NCBI GenBank assembly: GCA_026120035.1 | Contig: JALRME010000008.1 | Coordinates: forward strand, 434,001 to 498,000 | Reading direction: 5' to 3' | Origin: Coleophoma eucalyptorum | Taxonomy: Eukaryota > Ascomycota > Leotiomycetes > Helotiales > Dermateaceae | Length of the DNA: 64,000 bases | Part shown: positions 36,340-48,597 of the stretch, piece after piece | Layout of the letters: every line of letters begins with the position of its first letter | Numbering within the stretch: the first letter of the stretch is position 1 | Position numbers and translations under genes: made by a program | Notes under the pieces: model-generated | Told to the model about the DNA's origin: nothing | The model's database searches: none | The model's input: the letters and a program-made list of their open reading frames with translations, nothing else

Positions 36340-36669
36340 CTTGTAAAGTTCATTCAGAATCAAGTGTTGACTTGAGGAGAAGGGCAACAAATACTGTGGC
36401 TTTTGAAGGAGGCTTTACAGAAGCTAAATCACAGGCACCGCTAGCATGTACCGGAAACCCCACCCCCGTAATGGCCACCATCTGAGCTTGAGTTACAGGA
36501 TGTTACTCCCCCGCAAATGGCGGCCCCGCCACAATCCTATCCCTATTTGCAATCTCCACCTGCCATAACGTATGTATTTGCTTCAATGATAATCCAGAAA
36601 TTCAAGATCACCTAGCTGTCAAAAATCAACCTGCGCTCACCATTCTTTGAAAAATAATCTTCTACCACC
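36340..36669. promoter_or_regulatory. Divergent promoter, FAD monooxygenase / lactamase-fold gene
   Basis: A 330-bp shared region with several CreA-like GC boxes (ACCCCACCCCCG near 36460, CCCCCGC near 36507, GGCCCCGCC near 36523). No gene is seen. Confidence 0.45.
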
Positions 36670-37870
36670 ATGGCTGCAACAAATACCACCGTCACCCTAG
36701 AATGGTTTGGTATGTTGAAACGCATATCACCATTCCATGGCATGCATATTGATTTTCTTTCTGGCAGGTGTTACAACTTTCAGACTACGCACTAAGGGGC
36801 TCACAATCTTTCTTGATAGTTGGTTGGAGAGACCATCGGCCATGCCTAAGTATCTGTCAATCGAGAACATTACTGAGGCAGACTATATTTTTATCTCTCA
36901 TGCACACTTTGACCAGTGCGTAGCACCCAATGGTGTTTCCGAGTATACTGATCTTCCTCTAGTGTCCCTGGAGCCGACCGTCTTGCAATCCGCACCGGCG
37001 CTACCATAATAGCAAACTGCGAGGCTATCAACCTGCTCCGTGGTGCAGGCGTTCCAGAAAATCAGCTTATCGCTGTTCAAGGGGGAGAAACGCTTCCGTT
37101 GTTTACAAAAGATATTCTCGAGCAAGCCATTAGGGGAGATGTGAGTCTCCGACCAGCACCGCCAGGTGCTCCTCCCCACCCAGATCCTTCACTTGCCACC
37201 ATGTGGGTACAGATCTGGCCGTCACTGCATTGTCTTATGCCTGGGCACGAGCATATACCGCAGGAGATGAACACGGGTGATGCATATGTGAGTAATATGC
37301 GACCCTGGGCCTGCACCTTCGACATCAATAGGGGAATGAAATATGGACTTCTCAACCTTGGACAGATCATACCCCGAGACAAAATGGACCCGGGCATGAG
37401 TTCTCTGGTCGAATATTTTGAGGATACAAAACACAATGTGTTTTCGGCTCATGATGGGGGCCAATTAATGTATAACTTGATAATTGACGATAAATCTATC
37501 CTCTGGAACGCGCATCTGGGTGCGTACGAAGGACTTTTGAAGTCTCTCGATCCCAAACCTGATGTTGCTATTCTTGGGATTGCTGGGGTTGGAAACTGGA
37601 ATGGGAAAGCCTTTCAAGGTTCCGCAGCAGAATTTGCATTGAAGCAAGTTGAGTTGCTTGAAATGCCTTCACAAGTTATTTGGTGTATGCATGACGAAAG
37701 GTACAGTTAAGGTATTATTCGGCAAAACGCATAATAAATACTGATGGTGGCATAGTTTAATACCACCTTATCGAATCGACACCACCGCAGCTACTAAAAT
37801 GATTGAAGCACACACAACTTCGAAAGTGTTAACCTTGGAGCCTGCAGAGTTGGCAGTGATAAGACTATAA
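36670..37870 (+). CDS. Metallo-beta-lactamase-fold hydrolase (UlaG-like)
   Basis: Four exons, 36670-36709, 36768-36915, 36963-37700, 37756-37870; 346 aa. The zinc-binding motif is formed by a splice: ISHAHFD plus CA|T gives HAHFDHVPGAD (HxHxDH). Further features are IIANCEAINLLRGAGVPENQ, the C-terminal LGIAGVGNWNGKAF loop and HDESLIPPYRIDTT. The type is the cytosolic L-ascorbate-6-phosphate lactonase/UlaG-like branch, acting on esters or lactones. No signal peptide. It shares a promoter with the FAD monooxygenase, so it may open a ring or ester made by that enzyme (inference). Confidence 0.85.
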
Positions 37871-38307
37871 AAATAACAAGAGTTTCTCAGATCATACTGT
37901 ACATCATATTCTGGCTCTTTACAGTACGGAGGACGGTGCAGGATAGCTAATGCCATTCCGAGTACGTGTGGATTTATGAAATTCCATTTTCTTTTTTCTT
38001 GGCTTCAAGGAAGAGAAGTTTTGGGGGGGATCTGATTATGTTTCTTTCCTCTTCTGCTTGTGCAGTGCCGTCCCCCTGTCACTTTATACTTTATATCTGA
38101 TATTTTCTGCTATAAACTAATAATTATACAAATCTTCTAGATGAGTTCGGCTTTATGCCTAACGTGTAAGACAAGTATGCGACTATATTTCCGTCGAGTT
38201 TATGCTTTTCTCTCTCCCATTAACTACAGCATACATAAAAATCTTAGGATTACTGCTGAGCTAGCCACTCCCTGTACATTCTGACTGCATGTACCTATAA
38301 CGATACA
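37871..38307. other. Intergenic
   Basis: AT-rich and featureless, apart from a short G run at 38023. No gene recognised. Confidence 0.35.
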
Positions 38308-38566
38308 ATGCCAACCGATGTTCTAGGCCAACAAATTGGCTCACTAGGTCGACCTGTGCCTGATCCATCTCCAACCATCGAGCCACACGATCCTCTAAAC
38401 TGGTCACCCATTAAAAATGGATACTGTCATCATCATCGTAACCTTTCTTGGCGTCAGCTTTTGCTACCAGAACTGGTTCGATATGCAACGATCCCAAAGA
38501 GTTGAAACCACATCATCCTCAACTTTTCTTAAGTCCTCGTATTATCCTAGTGTGGAATGGCCATAA
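38308..38566 (+). pseudogene. MFS transporter N-terminal relic
   Basis: The frame from ATG 38308 reads PTIEPHDPLNWSPIKN, typical of the cytoplasmic lead into TM1 of DHA1-type MFS carriers. The frame is then lost and the TM1-like sequence (TVIIIVTFLGVSF) continues in another frame to a stop at 38566. No further helices follow, so this is a decayed 5' fragment. Confidence 0.6.
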
Positions 38567-38990
38567 AATACAAAGATTTTCCGCACGTCAGATCACGCTG
38601 GACAGTGGTTGGCTCGTTCCTCAGCAAGGCGATTTTAAAAGGTAACGGCTTTTATATCTAGGATCCATTTCCCGAATCGAGATGTGAATTGCCAATAGTA
38701 CGCACTTTTAAATATAAGCGAGGAAAATCTATTGTTCATACCTGCAACGAAGCACCAATAGGGCGCTGCAGGTGAGGAAAATAAATTGCCGTTATATGCA
38801 AGTAAGCGCCAACAAAACAATGAGCCGGATGTTAGAGAGAATGTATCTTGATTATTCTGCCTTTCCGAGAAGTGGGATAGAGGTTATAATTTAGACTTAA
38901 GATCTCTGGAGCCCATTTTGAAGACTCTTAATTGAAAGCAGAAGCATTAACTAATCCTTGTATAGATATCTTTTGTAAATCTTGTGCATC

Positions 38991-40734
38991 ATGTTTTTAG
39001 ATATGCAGAGCGTTCTTATATTTTTCTTTCTTTCTAGAGCCATTCTAGTCTCTGGCTTGGTTACGTCCTACTCACCTACTATTCAAAAAATTATTGACGC
39101 AGCGAGTACTGGTAAAGAAGCCTAACCAGAGCCAATAAATTTCTTTATATACATGCCAAATGATCTGCGGATACAATCTAACCGATTACTTTTCTATATA
39201 GACGGAATAAATTTAACTGCACTTTCATTTGCCTCGGATGCCTTTACATCAATCGAAGCAATCCTAGTGCCACAATCCACAAATACAAGCACGCCTTCAA
39301 ATGGAACGAGACTTGATACACATGGTTAGTGCTAAAGAGAGTAACCTTCGAGTAGATATTAGCTAACATCTAATTTAAGTTCATGTTGTCCCTGATTGGT
39401 ACCAGGCTTTAACTCCAAATACTGGGGGAGCTCCCACGCCTACTTGGGACATACAAAGCCATTTAGAATTTATGACAAATAATGGTAGAAATCCACCTCA
39501 TCAAAACTATATTTCTTACTAAATATGTGAATTTAAAAGATATCGGCCACGACCTTGTATCCATAAGCACCCCAGGGTCCGGAGTTTTCAAAGGAGACGA
39601 GACCGTTTCTATTGGTCTTGCTAGACTTCTGAACGAGGTATTCCTATCTAAATTAGCGTTAAATTAGGTACTAATCTGGGCTACAAAAGTGGGTGGCAGC
39701 TGTAAGCAACCTCTTTCCCGGGATGTTTTTAAATCCAGTTTCTCTTACATCTTAATTAGCTTGTCAAGACATACCCAGATCAATTCTCCTTCTATGCGAC
39801 AATACCCTTGCCATATACTCAAGCTGCGTAAGTGATTGCAAAAAACCTTGTCTTAAATCTCCCATATCTAACTTATGGTAGGATTACCGAGGCAGCTTAT
39901 GCCCTTGACCATCTTGGAGCTGTTGGAGTCGTCCTCCTAAGTAACCATGAAGGCAAATATCTTGGGGATTCCACCTTTACTCCTTTTTATAGCTATCTTC
40001 AATCCCGTAACAGTACTCAGGAAGTCATCTTCATACACCCCACAGATCCAGTTATAAATCTGAACGGAACTTTCATTTCAGTTGATCCTAGTAAGAATTT
40101 TGATGTTTATGTATTTTCGAAAACTTCTCATAATGATACGGCATATTGAATCCCTCGCTAATGGGCTTATAACAGCTATCTACCCCGCGGGGCTTGTTGA
40201 GTACTACTTTGAGACGGCGAGAACAGTAATGGATCTTTCACTTACCCAGACAATTTTGAACTTTACGAAGATACACTTCGTGATTTCACACGCTGGGGGT
40301 TCATTTCCATCCATCGAGGACAGGTTCTTTAGATCTTTTCCTGCATTGGAAGGGCCATCAAAAGAAGTATTCAGTACTCGGCAAGTGTATGATCCAACCA
40401 TCCATCAAGCTCAAGAAACTAAACGGTGGAAGCTTTTGGTATGATAGCGCTGGTCCAGTTTATTATAATCAAGTTTTAGGACTACTTGGATATGATGTAC
40501 CAAAAAGTCAATTGGTATTCGGGACGGCAAGTATCCAGAAACTTACCTCTACAACCAATTCGTTGTCTAACTCTTCATGCCAAACATCAGGATTATCCAT
40601 ATGGGCCTAATACCAGCTATGAAGCCTCTATAAATGCAATCCTTAATGCAACTTTTCTCACGGCGACAGAAAAGGAAAATCTCTTTCACCAAAATGCCCT
40701 TGAATTATATGGCACAAGTTTTAATGCGTCGTAA
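38991..40734 (+). CDS. Signal-bearing amidohydrolase-2 family enzyme (6-MSA decarboxylase / ACMSD type)
   Basis: Ten exons are inferred: 38991-39111, 39202-39324, 39380-39484, 39540-39637, 39690-39701 (12-nt microexon), 39760-39827, 39882-40090, 40176-40380, 40433-40526, 40591-40734; 392 aa. A hydrophobic leader (VLIFFFLSRAILVSGLV) suggests export or membrane anchoring. The metal HxH is formed over a splice (RLDTHVHVVPDWY), followed by FSFYATIPLPYTQAA, HAGGSFPSIEDR and the metal Asp in VFGTDYPYGPN. The fold is that of amidohydrolase-2 decarboxylases, which include aminocarboxymuconate-semialdehyde decarboxylase and fungal 6-methylsalicylate decarboxylase. Two introns (40381-40432, 40527-40590) start with GCAAGT. 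It is followed by a ToxD-like reductase and a carboxylesterase. Confidence 0.85.
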
Positions 40735-41211
40735 TCAAGAGAATGCTGGATAACAAAATGGGTCATAGCTTTACATCGGTTTATATTCTGATCATGCATT
40801 CACATACCACTAATACTGGTCGCCAAAGTGCCATTTCACAACTATCGCCTATGGTGTGGCATCATCATGGCTAGTGATGTGGCGCGTCAGCACGGGAGAA
40901 CCTTCAGGATTGGCGACGCCTTCAGAATTAGAGACGAATTATCGAGATGCGATTGAGCCACAATGAATATCTAACTTGTTTATGAGCATTTTGAGTTTAT
41001 CGCGTGTCTCCAAATATATATCGCCAAGATCACGACACAGCAGCCTTAAGCTAGCTCTCACGACCCCGCATTGGACGCTGAATTATCTTATGGGAATAGA
41101 ACATATCTTTTATCTTCACCTTCAGTCAATTCAGTTCATTGTCATTTTTCACAATCCGCGAGTACTCTAGCTCTCCTATATATCTAACATACCTTCTCGT
41201 GAGACTCAAAC
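40735..41211. other. Intergenic
   Basis: Promoter region of the reductase gene at 41212; nothing else recognised. Confidence 0.35.
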
Positions 41212-42592
41212 ATGCGTGGTGTAATTGTCGCGTCGCCTGGAGCTGCTTACGAGGTTTCCGATGATCTTCCCAAGCCCAGCCCTGGGGAAGGCCAGGTTCT
41301 TGTGAGGTCGCTGTTCTCTGGCATCAACCCCGTGTACGTCATGCCTCTGAATCAATTCCTCATTTCGTCTGCTTAATTGCCCACTGTGTCTCCCAGATGA
41401 TGCTGACATCCATAGCGAAACGTTCATGCAATCGTCTGGAGCACTGGTTACTAGTTGGCCAGTAGTTCTTGGTTGCGATGCATCTGGCGAAGTGGTCGAA
41501 ATCGGCGAGGGTGTTACCAAGTTCACGATTGGTGACCATGTGTACGGTTGTACAAGATTGGGAGTAACAGGCTATGCAACCTTCCAGGAATACGTATGCA
41601 GCTTCTTCTCTATCTACCGGATGTTTCTCACGACAGCAATGAGCCTATGTACATGGTATATTGAGATGCTAATAAGTGAACTAAAGCACCTCATGGACGA
41701 AAAGATTGCTTTTAAGAAACCTGAAAATATATCAATGGAGCAGGCTGCCACCCTAGGTGTGGGGCTACTTGTGAGTTTGACATCGCCTTTTTTCTTTCCC
41801 TCCATCTAAAACACTTGAGTATTAACGTTGTATTACCACCCAAGACATCAAGTTTAGGACTCGTAGCAGGACTTGGTGTTAAGTACCCTGCCGTAGGTGA
41901 GATTTTGAAGCATGATGAATGGCTCATAATTCTCGGTGGCTCTGGCAGGTGTGTCATCTCCTTTATTACCCCCGTTTCCATTTAAACATCATAATTAGAT
42001 CTCATAGTAACTTATCGTTCCCAATACCAGTGTTGGTCAATACGCCACTCAACTTGCATCCCTCAGCGGCTATCAAGTTCTCGCCTCGTGCTCTCCCTCC
42101 AAAATTCCCTTTTGCACCGCCGCTGGTGCCTCCGCTACGTTCGACTACAAGCTTCCTCTTGAGGATCAACTATCCACAATCAACTCTATCACTGGCGGAA
42201 GCTTCAACAAAGTGCTTGATGCAGGGGCTGCCTCTTATACAGCCGCCATGGAGATTCTGGTGCAGTGCAGTAATGTCAAAAGCGATAGAACTAAGCACTT
42301 CGCAAGCACGGATGACTGGTCTCCAATGAGTTCCCCAGATGGAAGTGGTATTAATATCTACCGGATCCGACTTGGACAACTTAGGCGATATGGGGAGGGT
42401 AGTGAGCAAAATGCCACGTGCAAGGCACTTGAGGAGTCAGTCGTATCTTTGGAGAGTCTCGTGGCGGAGGGGCAGATCAAGGCGATGGAGTGGGAAGTTG
42501 TTGGGAGCGGATTTGAGAACGTAGCTGGTGCAGTAAAATTGTTCGACAGTGGAGCTCTTGGAGGTAAGAAAGCATTGGTAAAGCTTTCTTAA
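41212..42592 (+). CDS. Zinc-type MDR oxidoreductase / enoyl reductase, ToxD-like
   Basis: Five exons: 41212-41333, 41416-41593, 41687-41770, 41845-41948, 42031-42592; 349 aa. MDR signatures: the GroES-like part with VLVRSLFSGINPVETF and VVLGCDASGEVVEIGEGV, then the Rossmann region starting ILGGSGSVGQYATQLASLSGYQV (split by the last intron). Structural zinc Cys residues are absent, as in ToxD-type quinone or enoyl reductases. Exon 1/2 was set with acceptor CATAG at 41415, because the alternative CCCAG runs into a stop. NADPH-dependent reduction of an alpha,beta-unsaturated or quinone substrate is likely. Tandem with the amidohydrolase and convergent with the carboxylesterase. Confidence 0.88.
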
Positions 42593-42767
42593 CTTTGAAT
42601 TTTGGGTATTTGAGGCTACATTGAAGTGGAGCAAAGGCCACGTAGGAGATTGAATCCACCGGCGGCATAAATAACAATGTATGTTCAGCTGGACATCGTT
42701 GGCAATGTTCGGGGTAAGAAATGACTTTTGAATTCTAACCCTAGTACTATTTCGCTCAGATATCCAA

Positions 42768-44618
42768 CTACCTTCCATATTCACTTTTAGCGATCTGGGC
42801 CATATATTTCATGCCTTCAGCTCTAAAATTGTCAAATTCAAGATAAGTCCCATTAGCAGCCCATACAATATGCTGAGGATTTTGAGTTGCATACTTTGGC
42901 CATTTTAGTGCACCCGCAATCCCGTTCTGATTTGGGTCAAGATCATGGACAAACGAGATCCATGAACTAGACATAAATTTTGCAAGATCTTTGTATGCAG
43001 CTATGGTTGAGTTATCGAGGCCTGAGCCGAAAGGATTTGAGGTATATCCAACTCCATTCGTGTTGTCAAATACGAAGGCTACTTCTTGGAAATGTGCTGG
43101 CCCATACTCTGCGGGAAAGCCACCAGGAGTGACATCAAATCGATATGAATATGTGGTCACACCATGTGCTGCCCATGCAACATTTGTTGCGCGGCGGGGC
43201 GCAATAATGATCCAATCACCAGCGTAAGCTCCAACACGACGGAGCTGGGAGCCTAAGCCGAGGGATTCAATCGATTCGGGATATTGAGCCAGAGATGGGA
43301 TTCCAACGCGGGGGTCATTTGGATAATATTTTGCCAGAGTAACAGTGGCATTGACGCTGAGATTCGATACCTGCTGAATTGCACGCTCAAATTCAGCGTC
43401 AGTGTTAACGACAGCGGAGCCGTTATAGCTAACGATTGTAGAGAACAGAGTTCCTTCGTTGGTATTAGAACCACAAATATATGGAACCTTCACAAATTCA
43501 CCGTTGTTTAGTTGGTCAGATGGGTAGGTGGCATAGAAGTCATTATCGATCTGAGGTGTAAATGGAGTCAGACCGCTTGAGGAGATATTCAAAGCAGCGT
43601 TCAGCTCGGCAAACGGCAGCTTGCGGAGACATTCGAGCGTCCCTGATGTACCAAATGTCGATGCGCAAGAAGTATTGGTAACGAGGGTGTTGTATGTTGC
43701 TTGCTGAGAAGTGGAGTTAAGGCTTCCCACAGCCAGAGGGGCAACAATTGCAGGACCGCCAGACTCCGAAACGGCAGCGCGGAACAGCCTATCGTTGCGA
43801 CCTAGAGATAATCATAAATACGAGCATTGTCATATTTAGAGAGAATATACTGACCTCGGTAAGCAAGCAGCTGAGCTCCTACACCCTCTGCTCCTGCGCT
43901 CTCTCCAACAATTGTTACTCTTTCTGGGTCGCCTCCAAAAGCACCAATGTTCTCCTGAACCCAGTGCAAAGCCAGTCTTTGATCTCTAAACCCAGCATTA
44001 GTTGCACCTCCAGCCAAAGCCTCATGTCCACCCAGAAATCCCCAGGCAGAGACACGGTAATTCGAGCTCACTGCCATTATTGGCTTTCCCATCTTCACAC
44101 TTCTATCAACGAGAAAGGTCAGATTAAACCGGGCGTCACCCGATCCACCTTCTTCATTATTTCCACCGTATATCCAGAACAAGATAGGAATCTTGGTCTC
44201 GGGTGCAAGGCCACTTGGGCGGATAACATTGATGTACAGACAGTCCTCAGAGTTCACGTAGGGAATGTTATCAGAGCCATAGCCGACACAATCAGGTGGA
44301 TATGCAGTTGCATTTCTCACACCATGAAAGCTAGTATTGAGGCTTACAGGGGCGCGGAATCGTAGGTCCCCTACAGGCGGCTATCTATAGGTAAGTCATA
44401 TTGCTTCATAATCGGGTAACAAGAAAGCAACTTACTTGTGCGAATGGCATTCCTAGGAAAAGGTCTTGGGCATATGCCGTGTTATGCTTTCCAGCATACG
44501 TGCCATTCTTTACAGTCACTACAGGAGCAGTATAGACCGATCTTGATGATACAATAGGACTTAGAGCTATCACAGCAGCTATTAAAGCCGCGGCGAAGTT
44601 TTCGAATGTATACAACAT
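42768..44618 (-). CDS. Secreted type-B carboxylesterase
   Basis: Three exons on the minus strand: 44618-44436, 44380-43855, 43801-42768; 580 aa. A signal-type leader (FAAALIAAVIALSPIVSS) starts the protein. Type-B carboxylesterase landmarks follow: GMPFAQPPVGDLRF across intron 1, SEDCLYINV, the oxyanion WIYGGNN, the nucleophile elbow VTIVGESAGAEGVG (Ser), and the C-terminal acidic and His parts (EGTLF; GPAHFQEVAFVF). Many N-glycosylation sequons support secretion. It hydrolyses esters outside the cell or at the wall. It is convergent with the reductase gene, spaced about 175 bp. Confidence 0.92.
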
Positions 44619-46145
44619 CGATAGGAATGATTGGATACCGACCTTGTTGGAGGACAGGTGATTCTCAGTAATTGTGATTTCGGCTTACAATGTCATATCT
44701 TGCCTTATATAAACTTCATGTACGTTTAATTTCATTACTCTTTTGCTCTGCCTTATTACATTCACGTATATGCAGCTATCCAATCGTCGGTAACGGCTCG
44801 CCGACGTTTCTAACGCCGGTCAACAAATCAAGATGGTTCCTGGAGGGAAGTGGGGCCGAAATATCACTGAGTTAATGGATGATAAGATATGTTGCGATCA
44901 TCGAGAATCAAATTGTTGCTGTACGTGAGCAGCGCTCCAAAATTTACTCCATTGTTACTCTTAAATCCCACCCTCGATCGTAGCTGTAACTAATAAGAAT
45001 CTAGACACTCTCCACTATTTATTTCTCCTTCCAAGTCATGATGTTGTTTCAAGAAAAGTACGTTGTCGATGGGTATGCGACATGAGAGAATTAGTGGTTG
45101 GCTTTCACACCGCCTAGTTTGCCAGAAACTTCAGGATATTCTATGAGCAGGATTGGAGTTTGAATATTTTGGCTCTGCTCATGGAGTTGCTCTTATATAT
45201 GATATCATTCAGCGACTGCTCTCCCTTCCCTGGCCAATAAGGCGCGTTGAATCGGGAGGGTCACTTGCGGATGCTGTGTTCCGAAAAGGAGCCCTGCTCA
45301 AATATTCTTGCATTTGAGTTCAAACCTCTCTCCTCAATTGTCCACTTCTGGGGAGAATTAGTAGGAAGTCCGATTATCTTTTCATACTTCCACTTAATCT
45401 TGATGTTCACATTCCCCGCACACTTTTTATGCAAGTAGGTGTTGCCAATGAAACGTCACAAAATTAGCGGTACATTCATCACCGTAAGCATTGTTATACG
45501 ACCAAGAAAACATAGATTTTTTCAAGAGCGACTATAAAGCGCAGCAATAGTATATTGTTTACAATTATCTTGGTATATAGAGTTACCAAATCAACATATG
45601 ATATCATAGCAGCATGATGTCGAATCCTACACACGTAGTGTTCAAATTATTAACGATATTGCAGTTCTACACGTCTTGTAATAATTTGCTATTGTATCTG
45701 AATGACTTTATTCTTTTAAGTTTACCAGATTAATGGTTACTTACATACTAGTTAATATATTAATTCTCATCGATATGAATTAACGCGAAGATAGCTTTAG
45801 ACACTGCTTCATTTCCCACTTATGATTTGACATAGTATTTCGAGTTCCTTCTGATTCGCCTATTCCATATCCTCAAGCGTGCTTTGATTGGTCTACACTG
45901 CTCTTAGAGATTTCGGGTTTATCATGCCGGTAGGTCGGCTGTAAAAAGCCGCACATTATCCCCAGCATGCTATCACAGGCAGATATTCTTATCGCAATCA
46001 ACGATACATTTCTACAATTACTAATATACTGGAGGTCGAGAAATATTTTGTCGCTGATATTGCAAATTCTTAAATCTTTTCCTTCGTTTACGGCTGATTC
46101 TACTAACATAACCTGGCCTCGTTGCCTCTCTTGAATCGACATAAT
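44619..46145. other. Intergenic, 1.5 kb, AT-rich
   Basis: Divergent upstream region between the carboxylesterase and the MFS gene. Very AT-rich from 45450 to 45900. No gene with a motif, no repeat family and no transposase fragment is visible. Confidence 0.45.
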
Positions 46146-47831
46146 ATGGAAGACACCACTAAAACAGCCATTGGGGCGTCGTTTGGTGCTATCGACGAGA
46201 AGGTCGCATCCAACAATCTAGCCTCCTCAACTGACGATGGAACCACCGAATTAGGTGAAGTGATCTTGCTTGATGCCAAGGAAGATCGCCGTCTTACAAC
46301 AAAGATTGATTTCAAAGTTATTCCTATTCTTGGCTTGCTTTACCTGATCTGTTTTCTTGATCGGACAAATATTGCAAACGCCAAAATTGCAGGACTTGAG
46401 AAGGGATTAAATATGCCTTCGACGGGCTATAATACTGCTCTTTGGATATTTTATATTCCGTTTGTTTTAGCAGAAATCCCAAGTAACATGATCATGATCA
46501 TGCCGAAAATCAAGCCAAATATTTTCCTTGGTTGTCAGACCTTCATCCTCGGTGTGTAATTATGATCTGAGAATTGAGCCAAGGCTTATAACTCCACTAT
46601 AGGTGTACTCGGAATGTGCCTAGGTCTCACTCACAGCTACAAAGGTTTACTAGCAATTCGATTTCTAATGGGCATCTTCGAGACTGGGCTACCAGCCGGT
46701 GCTGGCTTGCTCATTGCTTCCTACTATAGAAAGTCTGAACTGTCTTACCGCTTTGCGCTTTTCTTTGCATTTGGTGAATCTGGTTCTTGTTTTAGCGGGG
46801 TAATGACTTTCCATTCTTTATAAACCATGTTAGCTAATTAGAAATAGTTGCTTGCTTATGCGTTAGAGGGTCTACAAGGGAGTGCCGGTTTAGCTGGATG
46901 GAGATGGTAAGCTTCCTCTGCTTTCTTCCTAGCAAAGACTAATGATGACAGGATTTTCGTTGTTGAAGGTCTTATTACCATCGTCTTTAGCATTTTAGTC
47001 TTTATTTTCGTACCAAACTTTCCAGCTCGGGACACCTGGTTGAATGAAACCGACAAAAGAAATCTACTGAACAGACTCGAGGCCGATAAAGGAGTTGAGA
47101 TACATGATGCTTCTAAGGCATCTTGGAAAAAGATCATTTTTGACTACAAGATTTGGCTTATGTATGTTTGGCTGCCTGCTTGCCAATTGTATTTCTCTAA
47201 TCTGATTTTCAGGACTCTTCTCTTTTTCTGCGCCGATATCTCTGCAGGCTCCCTCAGCTCCTTTAACCCTACAATTTTAAGCCAACTTGGTTGGACATCA
47301 AGAAGAGCGCAGGTAATGACGATTCCTGTTTGGGTAGTGGGAATTTGTGGCGCATTATCCGCAACTTTTCTCAGCGGTAGATTTGGTGTACGCTATTTAT
47401 TCGTTCTCCCTGCTATTGCTATCTCCGTTACTGGGTGGTCAATTCATCTGCGTCAAGTCCAACCAGCGAGTGTGCGCTATTTTGCACAATTCCTCATCTC
47501 TTTCGGAACATTCGTTCAAATGCCATTATACATCGGTTGGCTTACAGCTAACCTCCGAGGCCGAGCTTCGCAATCCTTCGGCACTGCTATCCAACTTGGC
47601 ATAGGCAATTGCGCCAACTTCGTCTCCTCTAACATTTTCATTTCTACCCAGGCTCCACAATATCCAGTGGGATTCGGAGTAGGACTTGGACTTACCTCGT
47701 TTACTTTCTTGATAACGTTCATCCTACTGTTAACAATCTACGTCCACAATAAGAAGATTGATGCTAAAAAAGCTGCCCTTGGACCAGGAGAAGAGCTAGA
47801 TGACCAAGTAGATTATAAATACGTATTCTAG
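46146..47831 (+). CDS. MFS transporter, allantoate/nicotinate permease (ACS) family
   Basis: Five exons: 46146-46551, 46603-46799, 46848-46906, 46952-47161, 47213-47831; 496 aa, twelve probable helices. Anion:cation symporter family features: cytoplasmic lead RRLTTKIDFKVIPILGLLYLICFLDRTNIANAKIAGL, LWIFYIPFVLAEIPSN, FLMGIFETGLPAGAGLLIASYY and GWLTANLRG..SFGTAIQLGIGN. These carriers import anionic or zwitterionic metabolites such as nicotinate, allantoate, pantothenate or small carboxylates. The start ATG 46146 is the first ATG in frame. Plasma-membrane; substrate unknown. Confidence 0.92.
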
Positions 47832-48597
47832 ACGATATCTGGCTTGGTAAGTTGTGCCAATAAAAGGAAAGGTGACGTTAGGGCCCGGGTTGGTTTGCGG
47901 CCTTAAGTTTGGATTTCAAGGCAGCTTTACCGCCGAGATATGGTTCCGGTTTAAATGCTCCATTAGCAGGAATCTCTAAGATACAAGTTCTATCGGCCTA
48001 AGAGAACAAGACAGTCAACTTGGAAATAGACTCGCTCCTGTATTCATCTCTTCGTGGTTCTGTGCTGCTTGTCTTATTGTTATGTAAAGCAGGTGCGTTT
48101 CAAGATAGGGTTAGTGGATATATCAGAAATGATACCCAGAAGCTCTATCAGAAGGCTATAAGAATCCGGAGAATCCAACCAACTCAACAACCGCATCCCT
48201 GGTGTTAAAATGGCCATTTCTCGGCGTCTATAGACGTTCAAATAATACCCAAGGCAAAAGGAGCCTGAAGAGAGAGCCGATGATGATAAAACTTACATGT
48301 TCGGTACATAGGTACAGTAACAAACTCGAATCTATGACCGGATTTGCATTACCAGGTTATTTTTTGTGGTTCAGAATCATGCAGAAGATCTCTTGAGATC
48401 CTTGTCTGATATATACAATATGGAATAACGGAACCCTGCCACTAGGGCTGTTGACAGGCTAAACAGTGTCGGATTATACATGGTAGAGTTAAAGGACAAT
48501 TGGACATTCTTAACCTATGAATATAGAAACCACAAGGTCGCCATTTAAGCTAATCTAATAAATCGGACTTTTCTGGTATATTACTTGCATCAAACGA
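47832..48597. other. Intergenic between convergent genes, 0.77 kb
   Basis: 3' flanks of the MFS and O-methyltransferase genes. No feature recognised. Confidence 0.4.

Noticed and set aside
43748..44365. 205-aa plus-strand frame opposite the carboxylesterase
   Set aside because: Antisense shadow of exons with GESAG and SEDCLYINV on the other strand.
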